A program made the position numbers and the translations under genes. From Salminus brasiliensis (Eukaryota; Chordata; Actinopteri; Characiformes; Bryconidae), in assembly GCF_030463535.1 (NCBI RefSeq), contig NC_132893.1, positions 24,888,282 to 24,952,281 on the forward strand: a stretch of DNA of 64,000 nucleotides, given 5' to 3'. Below are positions 1 through 10,569 of the stretch, piece after piece (position 1 is the stretch's first letter; each line of letters starts with the position of its first letter). Below the pieces are notes generated by a model. That model did no database searches. It was not told where the DNA came from and saw only the letters and a list, made by a program, of their open reading frames with translations.

Positions 1-172
1 TCTCTTGTAAGATTGTAAATGACTAGCTCAGATTTTATTACAGTGCTTATAGAATTGCCTCTCCTAATCATTCCAACACAACTGCACATAATACAATATT
101 CGGTCCACATCCTTGTATCAGAACATCTCAAGAAATCAGTGTTTCAAAATGAAACACCTCTTTGAGGTCTAC
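1..172 (-). other. Start of hephl1 intron 5, cut by window edge
   Basis: Begins with the GTAGAC donor after exon 5. No further exon is recognisable before the edge. Confidence 0.6.
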
Positions 173-427
173 CTTGTATGTGACTGTTGACCTGACAGTT
201 GAGCAGCCATGTTCCTGTTGTATAGGGGGTCATCTCTGCAGTGAGGAAGGTAGCAGGAAACAGGCTGACGGCGTCAACGCGGTGCCCGTGCATCAGAAGC
301 GTGTGACCATGAAAGTATGCTGAGTGGACGTCTACCTCGTTGCCCATGCCGAGGAGATGCCAAGCCACAGTTCGGTTCTGGCATAAGTCAAGTCCAGGGA
401 GGTTCCCATACATATACCCATTAATAG
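173..427 (-). CDS. hephl1: hephl1 coding exon 5: domain 2 type 1 copper region
   Basis: Encodes residues 280-363: INGYMYGNLPGLDLCQ, WHLLGMGNEVDVHSAYFHG, LFPATFLTAEM and WLLNCQVNSHIQ. The His of VDVHSAYFHG and the Cys and His of CQVNSH match ligand positions of a type 1 copper site. The remaining axial residue would lie in the next exon, outside the window. Donor GTAGAC at 172-167. Confidence 0.88.
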
Positions 428-3400
428 CTATAAGTTAAGATGAATGACAGTACAATCATCACTTACAGTCCATCATCACAGTCCAACATTAACTTTTTTT
501 TTATTAAATAAAGGTGTACTGTATGTCCAAATGTTTGTGAACACCCCTTCCTTGGATAAAAGGGAAATGCCTACCGTTCATCCTGTTAGACCGCTGGAAG
601 TCTGGATCATCTGGGTCCACACCAGTAGGGTCAGAACAGAAAATCTGGATGTTCTCCTCTAAGTACCAGCTCAGGTTTTCATCCACCACACTGAACATAA
701 GGAGGAAGTCCTGATCCACATCCGTCCTTTGCACTTGAGAGTAGTCACCCCATGCTTCAGAAACAGGCTTCAGGCTACCTACAAGAAAGGGAAAATCATT
801 GAATTTAGAGTGGAACAAGTGCATATTTTAGTTAATGAAGAACAGAAAAGCACTACTGAACGCAATATGATGGACAGATGAAGTGTGACATATTCATTTA
901 AAATAATAGTGCTAAATGGGTTCTTTGAAGCGATGCCATTGAAGAATATCATTTTATTCCTTTAAAACACCTGTAATGTACCTTAGTTTACTAGAAAGGA
1001 CAATTCAGGACAAGAGGACAACCATTGGCTTTTTCTTTTAGAGTATTCCTGGAGTAGTTATTCTATAGTATTTCTCCAAAATCCATACTGGCACCTTTAC
1101 TGACATCAGTTCATCATAGATGAATAACGTTCACACCTTTCTTGCAAGTCAGCAGGGCTCCTATGAGTCCAGAAGAGATGTCTTTGGAGGCAAACACATG
1201 TGAGTGGTAAGCCCAAGTCAGGCAGTTGGAATCCCCCTGTGTGGGAGCGTATTCTGGCTTCACAATCCATTGATAGGTGTGTGTACCATTCGGCGGAACG
1301 CCATCATCCTGCTTCAGTGCTCCAGAGGTTCCATCTGGATACAATGCCCCTAAAACATAGAACATCTATCACCACTTCGCTCCAAACACATGTGATGCAG
1401 TTACTATTGTTATGCTTAAAGTAAATTCCAGTACATATCTAGGATATTAAGTAATATATCTTTAATAGGAAATGTGTGTGTATAATAATAAAATACAATA
1501 AAATAATAAAATAATTTCAATACACAAGAAAAAAAATACAATAAAATGATCTAATCTATGTACTAGTTTTTAGATGTAAAGGGCCCAGGATCTTATGAAC
1601 ATGGCTTGTGACTAACGCTTTAATGCTAGCAATAAAAACACAGCGACAGTGACAGCGATGCTAACATTGCAGTAGTCCTCAGACCGTCAGTACGAGAAAA
1701 TGTTGTTTTTAGGCAAACATCCAGCAGTGCTTTACACTGTGTCCTACACCAGGGTTTTGGTTTTCACTTGGTGTGCATTGCATATCACATTTCCACTGTT
1801 GCATGCCAAAATATCTGAAATATTTCTACCTGTGAAAACATCTGTTTGTGTGTATTTCATAATTCATGCAGGAAAGGGCTACTATGGGTCACTAATCTAA
1901 GTCTTAAAGGACCTGTGTGGCTGTGGGCTTCAGTTGCAATCAAGCTGGAGCACACTTGTGATTCCCCTGTTTGAATCAGATGCTCTCAGTCTTGAGGATA
2001 AGACTGGATAATGTTTAGCCCTGGAGGGGTACCGTCTCAAACCTTTTTTTTTATGTATTCTAATGTATGTAGGCAGTCAATATATACAATGGCACATACA
2101 GCAACAACGCCAGTTCATCTAATTATACATGAGGTCTTTTGTTTGACTTAAACAAATCAGGATCAAACAAACGTCACTAAATCAATTTGCAAGTTTGTTC
2201 ATCTGGTGGGACTATTAATTACACTGTAATTATTCTTCACAAGCCACCAGAAAATGTAAACAGAAACTGGCTCTTTTAATACACCACTGTAGTAAAATGC
2301 ACCAACTTGATAAAGCACTGCAAACTGTTGAGCCGGCACATACCCACCTGCCTCCTATACTAACACCACTAATTATTTCAATAATACTGCATTGCTTCTT
2401 CTCTTTCACCTGATCTAATGGCTGTTTTGGGGTCTTTCCTATGGCATCACAGGCAAGAGATATTCCTGCTTCCCTAAATATATAAACAAAGGAACTAGTT
2501 TTCATGGAGACTACCCCAGTGCCTTCACACAATATGGTGCTAATCCGTTTTTACAGTTACCGGTTGACCTACCAATCATTTCTACAGTAATTAACACCCC
2601 TTTCCTTGTGGTTTACTTTACGGTTTCACAGAAATCAGATTTGCATGGGGTGTGGGCAATTTATCAAGTCTAGCATCCTTGCAATGTCCTTCTGCCAAAA
2701 GGTCTCACAATAGCACTAACAGCACCTCCGCTTACGGTCCAAGAAGACTTCCTCCGTATTAGGTATCAGACCAAACCAGACAAGACCATTGACACAGGCA
2801 GGATAAAAGGACAAAGAAAAGGTCTAGCCAGTTTCCTGGTCTGGTCTTGATCCTCTCAGATTAAAACAAAACAAAGGAAAACAAAAGGCTAGGGCATCAA
2901 GTTTCTAGAGAATCAAGTGGAGAATCGGACATCATGAGCTAAAGCAAGTTTCAGCAACATCAGTAACCCTGGTTCCCAACCCTTTTTCTAGACTACCCCT
3001 AGCCCAGCATTCTCCTGTTCCCAACACTCCTGATCCAAGTAATTAGCATGTTACCAAATTGTTCCTAAGTTAAAGCATAGGTGCAATTATAGGTTGGATG
3101 GGGGACGTGTGCCACCTGACATTTTGAACACTGTATGTAATGAATGCATTTAGCTACTTTAAGTTGCACCCATTGCTGACACAGATGTGCAAATGCTCAG
3201 CTTGTCTTGTACCTGCAGATAAGTACTGCCAATAGAATAGGACTCTCTGGAGCAGATACACCTGTACCTACTGGCACCATGCCAAATGCCAGGCGTAAGC
3301 CAGACTATAAAACCCCCCAGCATTGAGCAGAGGAACTGTTTAACTGTGTTTTCTGGAATGATGGATGGTGCTCCATCCAATACTTCTGGAATGAGTTGGG

Positions 3401-6400
3401 GATGAGGTGGGCTGGTGATCATCGAACATCCTGACCTCACTAATGCTCTTGTCGCTGAATGCAATCATAGCCTTACAACAATGCTCCAAAATCTGGTAGA
3501 ATGCCTTCCCTGGACAATAGAGACAGTTATTCCAACAAAAGCAGGACATGCTCTTTTTTAAAGCTCTTGATTTCAAAAGAAATAAATGAGCAGGTGCCCC
3601 AATTCTTTTGTCCATATCGTATGTCTGTATGTAGAATTAAAAGACACTTTTTGGTAGATGCACCAGAGGTTCAGGTTATAAGCGTACTGCAAATAATGAG
3701 GTTAGTCAAATGACAGCAAATTCTAAATGCCCTTGTGGTAATTTCATATGATAGTTAAAATTGATTGGCCTGCTAAAATTCCCCTCTACAATTCAGCTTC
3801 GTTAAAGAACATCTATTATTCTATTTTATTACAAGCCTAGCGCCACATGTGTGACTAGGGAAGGCAAAGAACAATATCCATTCATAGCCAAACCCTAACT
3901 AGTCATCTCTGAACTCAGATACTACTTATTATGATTAAGGAGAGTCAGCATCTGCTGAATGAGTGCTTTACTTCATTCATAGTTGTCCAGTCTTCTTAGA
4001 TAGTGGTTGTCAGTATATGCCTTACTGTAACCTTGTGCATTACAGTAAGTCAAATACTGTTTTGCCAAAACACAGGCTATGCTCTAAGTCTTTATAGCAT
4101 TCTGAGCCAAGAGGATTATGTGGGTATATTACCCTCTGAGTTCTTCTCATAGAAGACTCCATGTGGGTGCATGGAATAGCTTCTGGATGCAAAGTTCTTC
4201 ATGTGGATCTCTATGATGTCTCCAACCTCAGCTCTAAGCACAGGCCCCAGGTAGCCCAACCAGGCAGGTTTACGGACCTCCTGGGTGTAGGATCCGTCTG
4301 TGTACTGCCTGAACACTGCTTTTTTATATACATGGCCAATCCGATGGGGGTCTTGTAGCAGGAACACAGATGCATGCCTAAAAGACAACAAAACATATAA
4401 AGGTTCTATCACTTCATGCTTATTATAAAGGTGAAAGATGAAACATTGTCTGGATTTACTCAAACGCAGCTCTACAGAAAGCTGTGTAGATCCAAGCCCC
4501 TCAAAGCAAGTGAAAGAAAGCTTGGAAGGAACCAAAACCCATAAGAGAAACCCATACTCCTCTGGTCAACACTGAAAAGCAAAACAAACAGCACAACAAC
4601 AGCAATAGGAGGAATAGGATAGAAATGAAGTGAGCTCATTCATTACACAGAAGCATTGAGATTAACCAGTGAAAGACAATCACTAATGTTAGAACTCTGT
4701 CAGAGGTCATCAGAGGTTATCAGAGGTCATTATGTTAAACAGGCAATTGTGGATGTACACTTGACAGGAAGTGATTAGATCAGGACCCTCTGTCCACAAT
4801 CTTACTCTGTGAATTTAAAGACGCAGCATTCAGCAGAAATGTTATCTACTAGAAACAGCTGACAAAAAACATCAGCCATTTAGTATCAGACGATCAAATA
4901 AAAAAGGTCCAGACAAAACAGGCAGGTGTAGCTGCAGCAATATTTTATTTTATGGAATAAACTGTGAATCTATGATTTTGAAGGGGATCACAAGACAGTA
5001 AGCTATCCACAGAATCCTAAATCTGAAAGGGTGATTGTAACACTAAACACAACAAATAATCCCAAATGTTATCTTTTAATGTCTAATTTTTTTTACATTG
5101 TGGTTTTTAGCATATACTAGTAGGCCACATTTCTTAAACATTTGGCTTTCACCATAGTTAATGTCAGACATCTTGAGTTTTATTTGTTTTGATTTTTCTC
5201 ATATCCTAACTAATATGTATATCGCTGCTGTTGAAAGAAAAACAAATATTTATATTTATTTATAGTTATACAATTTTTTGTTTTTCCATGGTTTGAACCC
5301 TGTAGCTGCTCTGTGCACTGTGTCAATAAATAGAAATTCTCTAAATTACTTAGAAGAAACATATTTTACATTCACTTTCATTCAAAGGTCAAAACATCGC
5401 TTGTAATTAATTTTCAATGACAATCACACTAAAGCAGTGCATAGTAACAATTCTGGCACAATTAAATGATAATACCTTTACTGTTATTTGGGAAACTGGA
5501 AGATTATAGTCAGTACTGGCCTTTTAACCATAATGTGAATTTAAGCTGGTTAAGATGTCACATTTACACATGTCAAATTTTACTGGATACTTTATTTGCA
5601 TTCATTTTTGTGTCATTAAATGAAAAAATATTATGCTAATAACTAGCTTTACACATGATTACCTCCAAATTCCAAGACTTGTTAAGTAAAGAGCTTCATT
5701 ACACAATAGTGTATATTAATTTTTACCAGTTTTAGATATGTATTCTATGAAGCAAAACTTATATTTCATTTGGAGGAGCTAATAAAAACACTAACCTAAA
5801 CCATAGAAATTCTGTGTATATGCAAAGCTCACTCCCAACAATGTACATCATGGGAAAAAGGAAACCTCCTGTGTGTTGAAGTTTGGTTCTGGGAGACTGT
5901 TATCTAGCAACAGAACACTAAGGGAAAATTGTAATTTCTTGCTCTTGCTCCCCCTACAGTCAGGAAGTGTATGCAATTTGCGCTATGAGCTGACACTAAA
6001 TGACACGTTTTTCTGGACAAGCTGTGAGATACAGAACTGTCTCAATTACGTAGTTTTATGCAGTTCTCATGAGCGTTATCCTGCCAGCTTTACCAAAGTT
6101 ACCAAAGTGCAGAGCTCGGAGTAGCAATGATAGAGGCGCTATTCTCCTTGAAGTGAGAGGAGCATCAACATAATTGTGAAGCTGTTACTTTAAGGTACCT
6201 ACTGTTGCCTTAAAATGTGGTTCTCCCACTTAAACATAAGGAGGCAAATGCTGCCAACCTAAATAAAAAAAACTTGCATGTAGAGCATGTTAATCCGACA
6301 CTGTTCTGAAAATTACATATAATGTAATTGTGACAAAAAATGATGGGAGCATTATGATAAAATCTTAAAAATATTGTTATGTTTGTTAAATATGTAATAT

Positions 6401-7009
6401 GTAATGTAATAATTATTTAAAAACCAATAGACAGCAAGTAGCATTACTACCACAAACCCAGAGTAGTGTATGAGCATCAGCACTGTTTTCTCCAGTATCA
6501 TGCTTATCTTTTTTTTTTTTTTTAAGTGTGGAAGAGAGAAAATCATTAAAACTATCTTAGACTGCAGAGTCCACGTGTTGCTGCTAAATAAATAAAATAC
6601 AACCAATATAAAATACAATTATCAGCGTTTTATTGATAAGACACTTAGCACTATCACAAGTCCGTGGCGTTCATGTGCGCTCATCTCACGCGACTCACAG
6701 AGAGCAACAGTCCAGAACTAAGCTGGAAAAAAGCTTAGAGCTCTTTTTAGCCTTTTTTATGAGACTTCTGCTAAATACCAGCATTTGTTTCAGTCCTAGT
6801 CTGAGATTTCAAACAGTGTTAAACAGTAAAACTCACTCGTCCTCTGCAGCACTTTTCCCGCTGACATGGTTCACGCCGCCCGGACAGTAATCCCACTCCT
6901 CCTCCCGAATGGCGATGAAGAAAGTTCTGGTGATTCCTGAGCTTCGCCCGATGACCGAGCAAAGACTCAGCAGACCCAGAAACCACAAACGGCTCCCCTG
7001 AACGTCCAT
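173..7009 (-). CDS. hephl1: Hephaestin-like multicopper ferroxidase, 5' part (five exons, runs off left edge)
   Basis: Exons in transcript order: 6837-7009, 4133-4377, 1137-1349, 575-778, 173-427. All junctions are GT/AG and keep frame, giving 363 residues, about a third of the roughly 1,150 usual for the family. The family are membrane-anchored or secreted copper enzymes that oxidise Fe2+ to Fe3+ at the cell surface for export onto transferrin. Seen: a signal peptide, then cupredoxin domain 1 with the HPHG (H128, H130) and YHSH (H188, H190) motifs, known family ligands of the trinuclear copper centre. Domain 2 follows, with GMGNEVDVHSAYFHG and CQVNSH, matching type 1 copper ligands. The N-terminal stretch EEEWDYCPGG and the YKKAVFRQYTDG block look closest to HEPHL1, but CQVNSH also fits HEPH. 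The C-terminal membrane anchor lies outside the window, so the paralogue call is tentative; the family call is firm. Confidence 0.9.
517..552 (+). mobile_element. Solo terminal repeat of MITE family A
   Basis: Within hephl1 intron 4 is a single copy of the terminal motif TGTCCAAATGTTTGTG followed by ACACCCC. The same motif begins full elements near 54332 and 63763. No matching right end is found nearby, so this is a remnant. Confidence 0.5.
575..778 (-). CDS. hephl1: hephl1 coding exon 4: domain 1/2 linker and start of domain 2
   Basis: Encodes residues 211-278, including DVDQDFLLMFSVVDENLSWY and DPDFQRSNRMN, the entry into cupredoxin domain 2. The acceptor is TTGTAG and the donor GTAGGC. 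The joined residue 279 is Ala, giving NRMNAINGY across the junction where relatives have NRMHAINGY/F. Confidence 0.88.
1137..1349 (-). CDS. hephl1: hephl1 coding exon 3: domain 1, second copper motif
   Basis: Encodes ALYPDGTSG (Ca/Na-loop region in relatives), then NCLTWAYHSHVFASKDI and SGLIGALLTCKKG, residues 140-210. YHSH is the second His-X-His copper motif. SGLIGALLTC has Ala where most relatives recalled have Pro (SGLIGPL), a conservative change outside the ligands. Acceptor TTTTAG, donor GTGTGA, phase 1 out. Confidence 0.9.
1350..4132 (-). other. hephl1 intron 2 (2.8 kb)
   Basis: No conserved coding stretch seen. It holds one MITE copy (about 3158-3622). The rest is A/T-rich unique-looking DNA. 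Confidence 0.6.
3158..3622 (+). mobile_element. MITE family A, copy 1 (left end eroded)
   Basis: Shares the body seen in the copies near 9.6, 30.2 and 54.3 kb: CATTGCTGACACAGATGTGC at the left, CCCCCCAGCATTGAGCAG in the middle, a GATCATC..CATCCTGACCTCAC block, and CAGGTGCCCCAATTCTTTTG at the right end. No transposase is encoded; short open frames in it recur between copies only because the repeat does. Confidence 0.6.
4133..4377 (-). CDS. hephl1: hephl1 coding exon 2: domain 1, first copper motif
   Basis: Encodes residues 58-140, with HRIGHVYKKAVFRQYTDG, the PAWLGYLGPVLRAEVGD strand and MHPHGVFYEKNSEG. The HPH pair is the first of the two His-X-His motifs that domain 1 gives to the type 2/type 3 copper cluster in ceruloplasmin. 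The acceptor is TTTTAG and the donor GTAATA. Open frame continues upstream of the acceptor to about 4535, but that stretch is intron and matches nothing in the family. Confidence 0.9.
4378..6836 (-). other. hephl1 intron 1 (2.5 kb)
   Basis: A/T-rich, with a poly-T tract near 6510-6524. No coding or RNA gene recognised. Confidence 0.6.
6837..7009 (-). CDS. hephl1: hephl1 coding exon 1: start codon and signal peptide
   Basis: The start ATG (reading leftward from 7009) opens MDVQGSRLWFLGLLSLCSV, a short N-region followed by a hydrophobic core, as expected of a secretory signal cleaved near residue 24. Mature sequence begins around ITRTFFIAIREEEWDYCPGG, the first strand of cupredoxin domain 1. 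The donor GTGAGT follows codon 57 plus two bases; those two bases join the first base of exon 2 to make Glu58. This start is the only in-frame Met giving a signal peptide. Confidence 0.85.
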
Positions 7010-7036
7010 TCTTTGTGTAACGGTTCAGACTTTTAG

Positions 7037-7038
<2 letters not shown>

Positions 7039-7070
<32 letters not shown>
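7039..7070. repeat. (TG)16 microsatellite next to hephl1 start
   Basis: Sixteen uninterrupted TG units, (CA)16 on the gene's strand, within about 30 bases of the start codon and so probably in the 5' leader or core promoter. Confidence 0.95.
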
Positions 7071-7072
<2 letters not shown>

Positions 7073-7165
7073 AGCCACTCCCCGCTGACTGCTGTCCGTT
7101 GTGCGTTAATTGGCGCTACAGCGGGGCACAGAAGGGCAGGGGAACGGTGTGCACGCGCTTGAGTT

Positions 7166-7190
7166 ACCCCCCCCACCCCCCCCACCCCTC
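7166..7190. repeat. C-rich homopolymer tract
   Basis: Runs of eight C separated by single A (ACCCCCCCCACCCCCCCCAC), a low-complexity tract. Confidence 0.9.
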
Positions 7191-7691
7191 TTCACGTACC
7201 TGAATTCTTCAGTCGTGTCTGCTGAACCTTTCTCCTGTGCTCGTGAAGTATGTTTTTGTGGACGAAGGTTATTACTCTACCACCTGTTCCCAGGTCAGTT
7301 CCATTTCCTGTCCTCAGGGATGTTCCAGTCCAGTCCCTTCGGGTCACTCAAGTCTCGTTTCCAGGGGAATGGGACTTGAGTGTCCCTGCGTTTCCCTGGG
7401 TTACCTCAGTAGTGTGTGTGTGTGTTGGTACAGGGGAGTGCTGGGGGGTACTGTCACAGTAGCTCCCTGTTTAGTGAGTACTGCCCAGTGCCCATGGCCA
7501 TGTGCCCAGTATTGATGTTTGGGACTTCCAAGGCCCACCTCACTCCCGAGGCCCTGCAGGCTCTGCCTCTTACATGACTCAAATCTTGTCAAGCTTGGAC
7601 TACATTTAGTTTGGTGCCTTTATTAAGTTATAAATAGCTATGCACTTGTCATATGCGCTTGTCAGTGGCATTACCAGGGTAGGTGTATATA

Positions 7692-7693
<2 letters not shown>

Positions 7694-7752
<59 letters not shown>
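7694..7752. repeat. (AT)n microsatellite, array 1
   Basis: About 29 AT units, almost pure. It forms a pair with the array near 7.9 kb. Confidence 0.97.
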
Positions 7753-7756
<4 letters not shown>

Positions 7757-7893
7757 ACCTATATATATAGCCAGTGTATATACCTATGAATAAATATATA
7801 TGTCTATATATTTTTTTAATATTTACAATTCTTTTAACATTATTAACATTATCAACATTACACGTGTATATATGTATTTGGGGAAACATATTG

Positions 7894-7897
<4 letters not shown>

Positions 7898-7964
<67 letters not shown>
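7898..7964. repeat. (AT)n microsatellite, array 2
   Basis: About 33 AT units. Apparent tyrosine/isoleucine-repeat reading frames across both arrays are artefacts of this repeat. Confidence 0.97.
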
Positions 7965-7966
<2 letters not shown>

Positions 7967-9642
7967 CAGATGTCATGTGTGAGTTTACTGCTTTTGGATG
8001 GTTCCTTTCACCACCACTGTAAATAAAATCTCTGTAAAGAGTTTACAGCCCGGTTTCTGTAGCTGAGCGGAGTAATTCTTTCAGTCTGTCTGTATGTAGG
8101 AGTACTGTTTATGTCTTTTTAAGCCTTCTTAAGTATAATTGTGTGTGTGCGGGTTGTCTGGATGATTCTTTGTTTTGGTTGAAGTCTGTGTCCTTAGAGT
8201 AGCTGCTGTGTGTACAGCCTGTTATTTACACATGTGCCTCTTTTCGTCACTGGCATGTACGTGGGGTTTGTGGATTGATGTAACTGAGTTAATAGGCCAA
8301 TTTCTAGTAAGCCTATCTGTTAACATACTGTGTTTACAGAAATTGGAAGTTTAGTGTTTCCCCTGCTGCACCGATGTAACAAACACTGGTGTTTGGGGAC
8401 ATTCTGAAACCTGTATTTTAAGCTGATAATGAGGCTGAACATAGAGGAACGCCACATTTCTCGCATGTCCTACTTTGGGCAATGATTCTGACCCCCCTTT
8501 GATTGTACAGTCCGGCCGAGGCCCTTCTGATTCTGTGTTATTTTATTATATGATGCTATTACCTCACCTCCTCCTGGCTTTGTAGGGAAGTGCAAATCTT
8601 CACTCGTCCCCCATCCTGCCCCCTTACACCTTTTTTAATTCATATTGAAATGAAGCCTCTTGGTTCTTTGAGGTGATAACTGAGACCCCCTTTACCTCCT
8701 TTCGTATTCTCCTCTTTCTCCATCTTTAACCCCTCCTTAAACCTTTTCTTCCTCATCTTCAACTTCCATCATCATCCTTTTTTTATTTTCACCACATTGC
8801 TCCTCCTCAAACTCCCCTTCACTTGCCTACTCCCTCTCCATTGTTTTGAGAGCATAAAGCTCTCCCAAAATATGCATTCTTTACATTGTTGATAGCCAGC
8901 ACTACCTATACACTCTACAGGCGAGGCTTTGAGTGATGCCTGGAAGGACTACTTTTGTTTTCTTACAGAACCATTTTTGTAAGAGATGTGTGAGTGGAAG
9001 AGCCTTTAAATTTGGTTAATAATATTTAATCATCATTTAATCATCAAGTAGAAGGTCTCCATTACAAGCATGGTTCTTTATGGAATCAAAAGTGCTTATT
9101 TTTTGGCATTGCTTTTGATGCACCTTTATTTTTAGGAGTGTAGATGATTCTCTGTTTGTGTGAATAAACTCCAGCATTGAGGCTCTTCAATGCCTCTTCA
9201 AAGACCCTGTTTACACCTTCCCACTTAATGTGGCTTAGATCAGGCCAAGCCACATAAAAAAGCAAGTGTAAACACACCCAAGACTCAAATCCGATACAAA
9301 TGCGATCACTCAAACCACTTCAAGTACAACCCAAACACCAGTAATAGTTGCTGTGTCACAAGCAAATTTGCATTGTCCGTCCCACACAGCAATCAGATTT
9401 CAGTCTAACTAAACTGAGATACCAAGGGGATACCAAGTATAAATGCATGTGGCTAAAATGTTATCATGACACAATCCAGATACTCGTCTAGATGCTTGTG
9501 ACCAGGTGACCAGGGGTCTTAGTTTAGCACCAAAAGGCCAATACAACAGAGTGGTATGTCATCAAAAATGATATCAGAGATGTCCATTACACATTTACCT
9601 CATAGCTCCAGTGCAGAACTAAAGAAGCACATTTTAGAGTTT
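7965..9642. other. Intergenic, no gene seen
   Basis: Pyrimidine-rich stretches (8620-8830) and a degenerate-looking repeat around 9160-9310. No exon with family resemblance on either strand. Confidence 0.5.
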
Positions 9643-10167
9643 TACTATATGGACAAAAATATTGGGACACCTGCTCATTCATCACTTCTTTCAAAATCAA
9701 AGCTTTTAAAGTAGACTTTAGAGTTTGGTATAACTGTCCTGGGATGGCTTCCTACTAGATTTTGGATAATTGCTGAATTGAATGAATGAATGTTGAATGA
9801 TTGAATTCAGCGACAAGAGTTTTAGTGAGGACAGGATATTGGACCTCACCTCATCCCCAACTCATCGCAAAAAAGTATTGGATGGAGCACCATTCATCAT
9901 TTCAGAGAACACAGTTCCACTGCTCCACAGCTCAATGCTGGAGGGCTTTATCCTCCTCTAGCTCACGCCTGGCTTTAGACAGGGTGCCAGTAGGTCCATG
10001 TTTATCTGCTGTAGTGTGTCTAATCACAAGATTGCCAACATTTCTCTACAAGGACTAGACAATATGTGTGCATGCATTTGCACATCTCTGTCAGCAATGG
10101 GTGCAACTTAAAGTAGCTGAACACATTCTCTAGAAGAGGTGTCCACAAACCTTTAGGCACATAGTGT
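9643..10167 (-). mobile_element. MITE family A, copy 2 (complete, inverted)
   Basis: Opens with ACTATATGGACAAAAATATT and GGGACACCTGCTCATTC. It closes with GGTGTCCACAAACC then GCACATAGTG, the imperfect inverted complement of the start. Its body is the reverse of copies 1 and 4. At 525 bp without a transposase it is a non-autonomous cut-and-paste element. Confidence 0.7.
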
Positions 10168-10522
10168 ATTAAGTCTTTTTGGGCCTGTTTTCCTTTAGGC
10201 TGTTTTAGCCCTTGTTAATGTAGGTTATATTTATTTGTAAGCTCATTTGTTTTGTCTCTTTCAGCTGGGTACCACAGGCTGTTCCTGCTGAATCGTCTTT
10301 TTTATTATCTGTTATTATTTGCCACGGGCCTCAGTAAACTACAGCCTGTAACCTGCATGATTCGGCATGTTTGCTTTGTTAGTGCCTGTGGACCAGTTTG
10401 TTGTCCTCTGTCATCTGCACCATGTGATGGATCTGGTGATTTGAAACTAATTTACAAGGTTCTTTGAGGGAACCTTAAAAGAACCAGATTGGGTTTCGAA
10501 AAGAACCATGTTTGTAATAGAG

Positions 10523-10565
<43 letters not shown>
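10523..10565. repeat. (TG)n microsatellite
   Basis: About 21 TG units. Confidence 0.95.

Positions 10566-10569
<4 letters not shown>

Larger units (their letters stand above)
7010..7200 (-). promoter_or_regulatory. Putative hephl1 5' leader/promoter
   Basis: Lies just upstream of the start codon. On the gene's strand it carries a (CA)16 tract 30 bases before ATG and a CCAAT-like element (complement of TTAATTGGCG near 7106). No transcription start can be fixed from sequence alone. Confidence 0.35.

Noticed and set aside
3159-3464. Similar small proteins encoded near 3.2, 9.8 and 54.4 kb
   Set aside because: They are translations of MITE family A copies, with no start or length conserved between copies.
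4378-4535. N-terminal extension of the open frame over hephl1 exon 2
   Set aside because: A TTTTAG acceptor sits at 4378-4383. Sequence beyond it does not match the family, and exon 1 joins in phase at this acceptor.
7671-8022. Open frames rich in Tyr-Ile repeats
   Set aside because: Direct translation of the (AT)n arrays.
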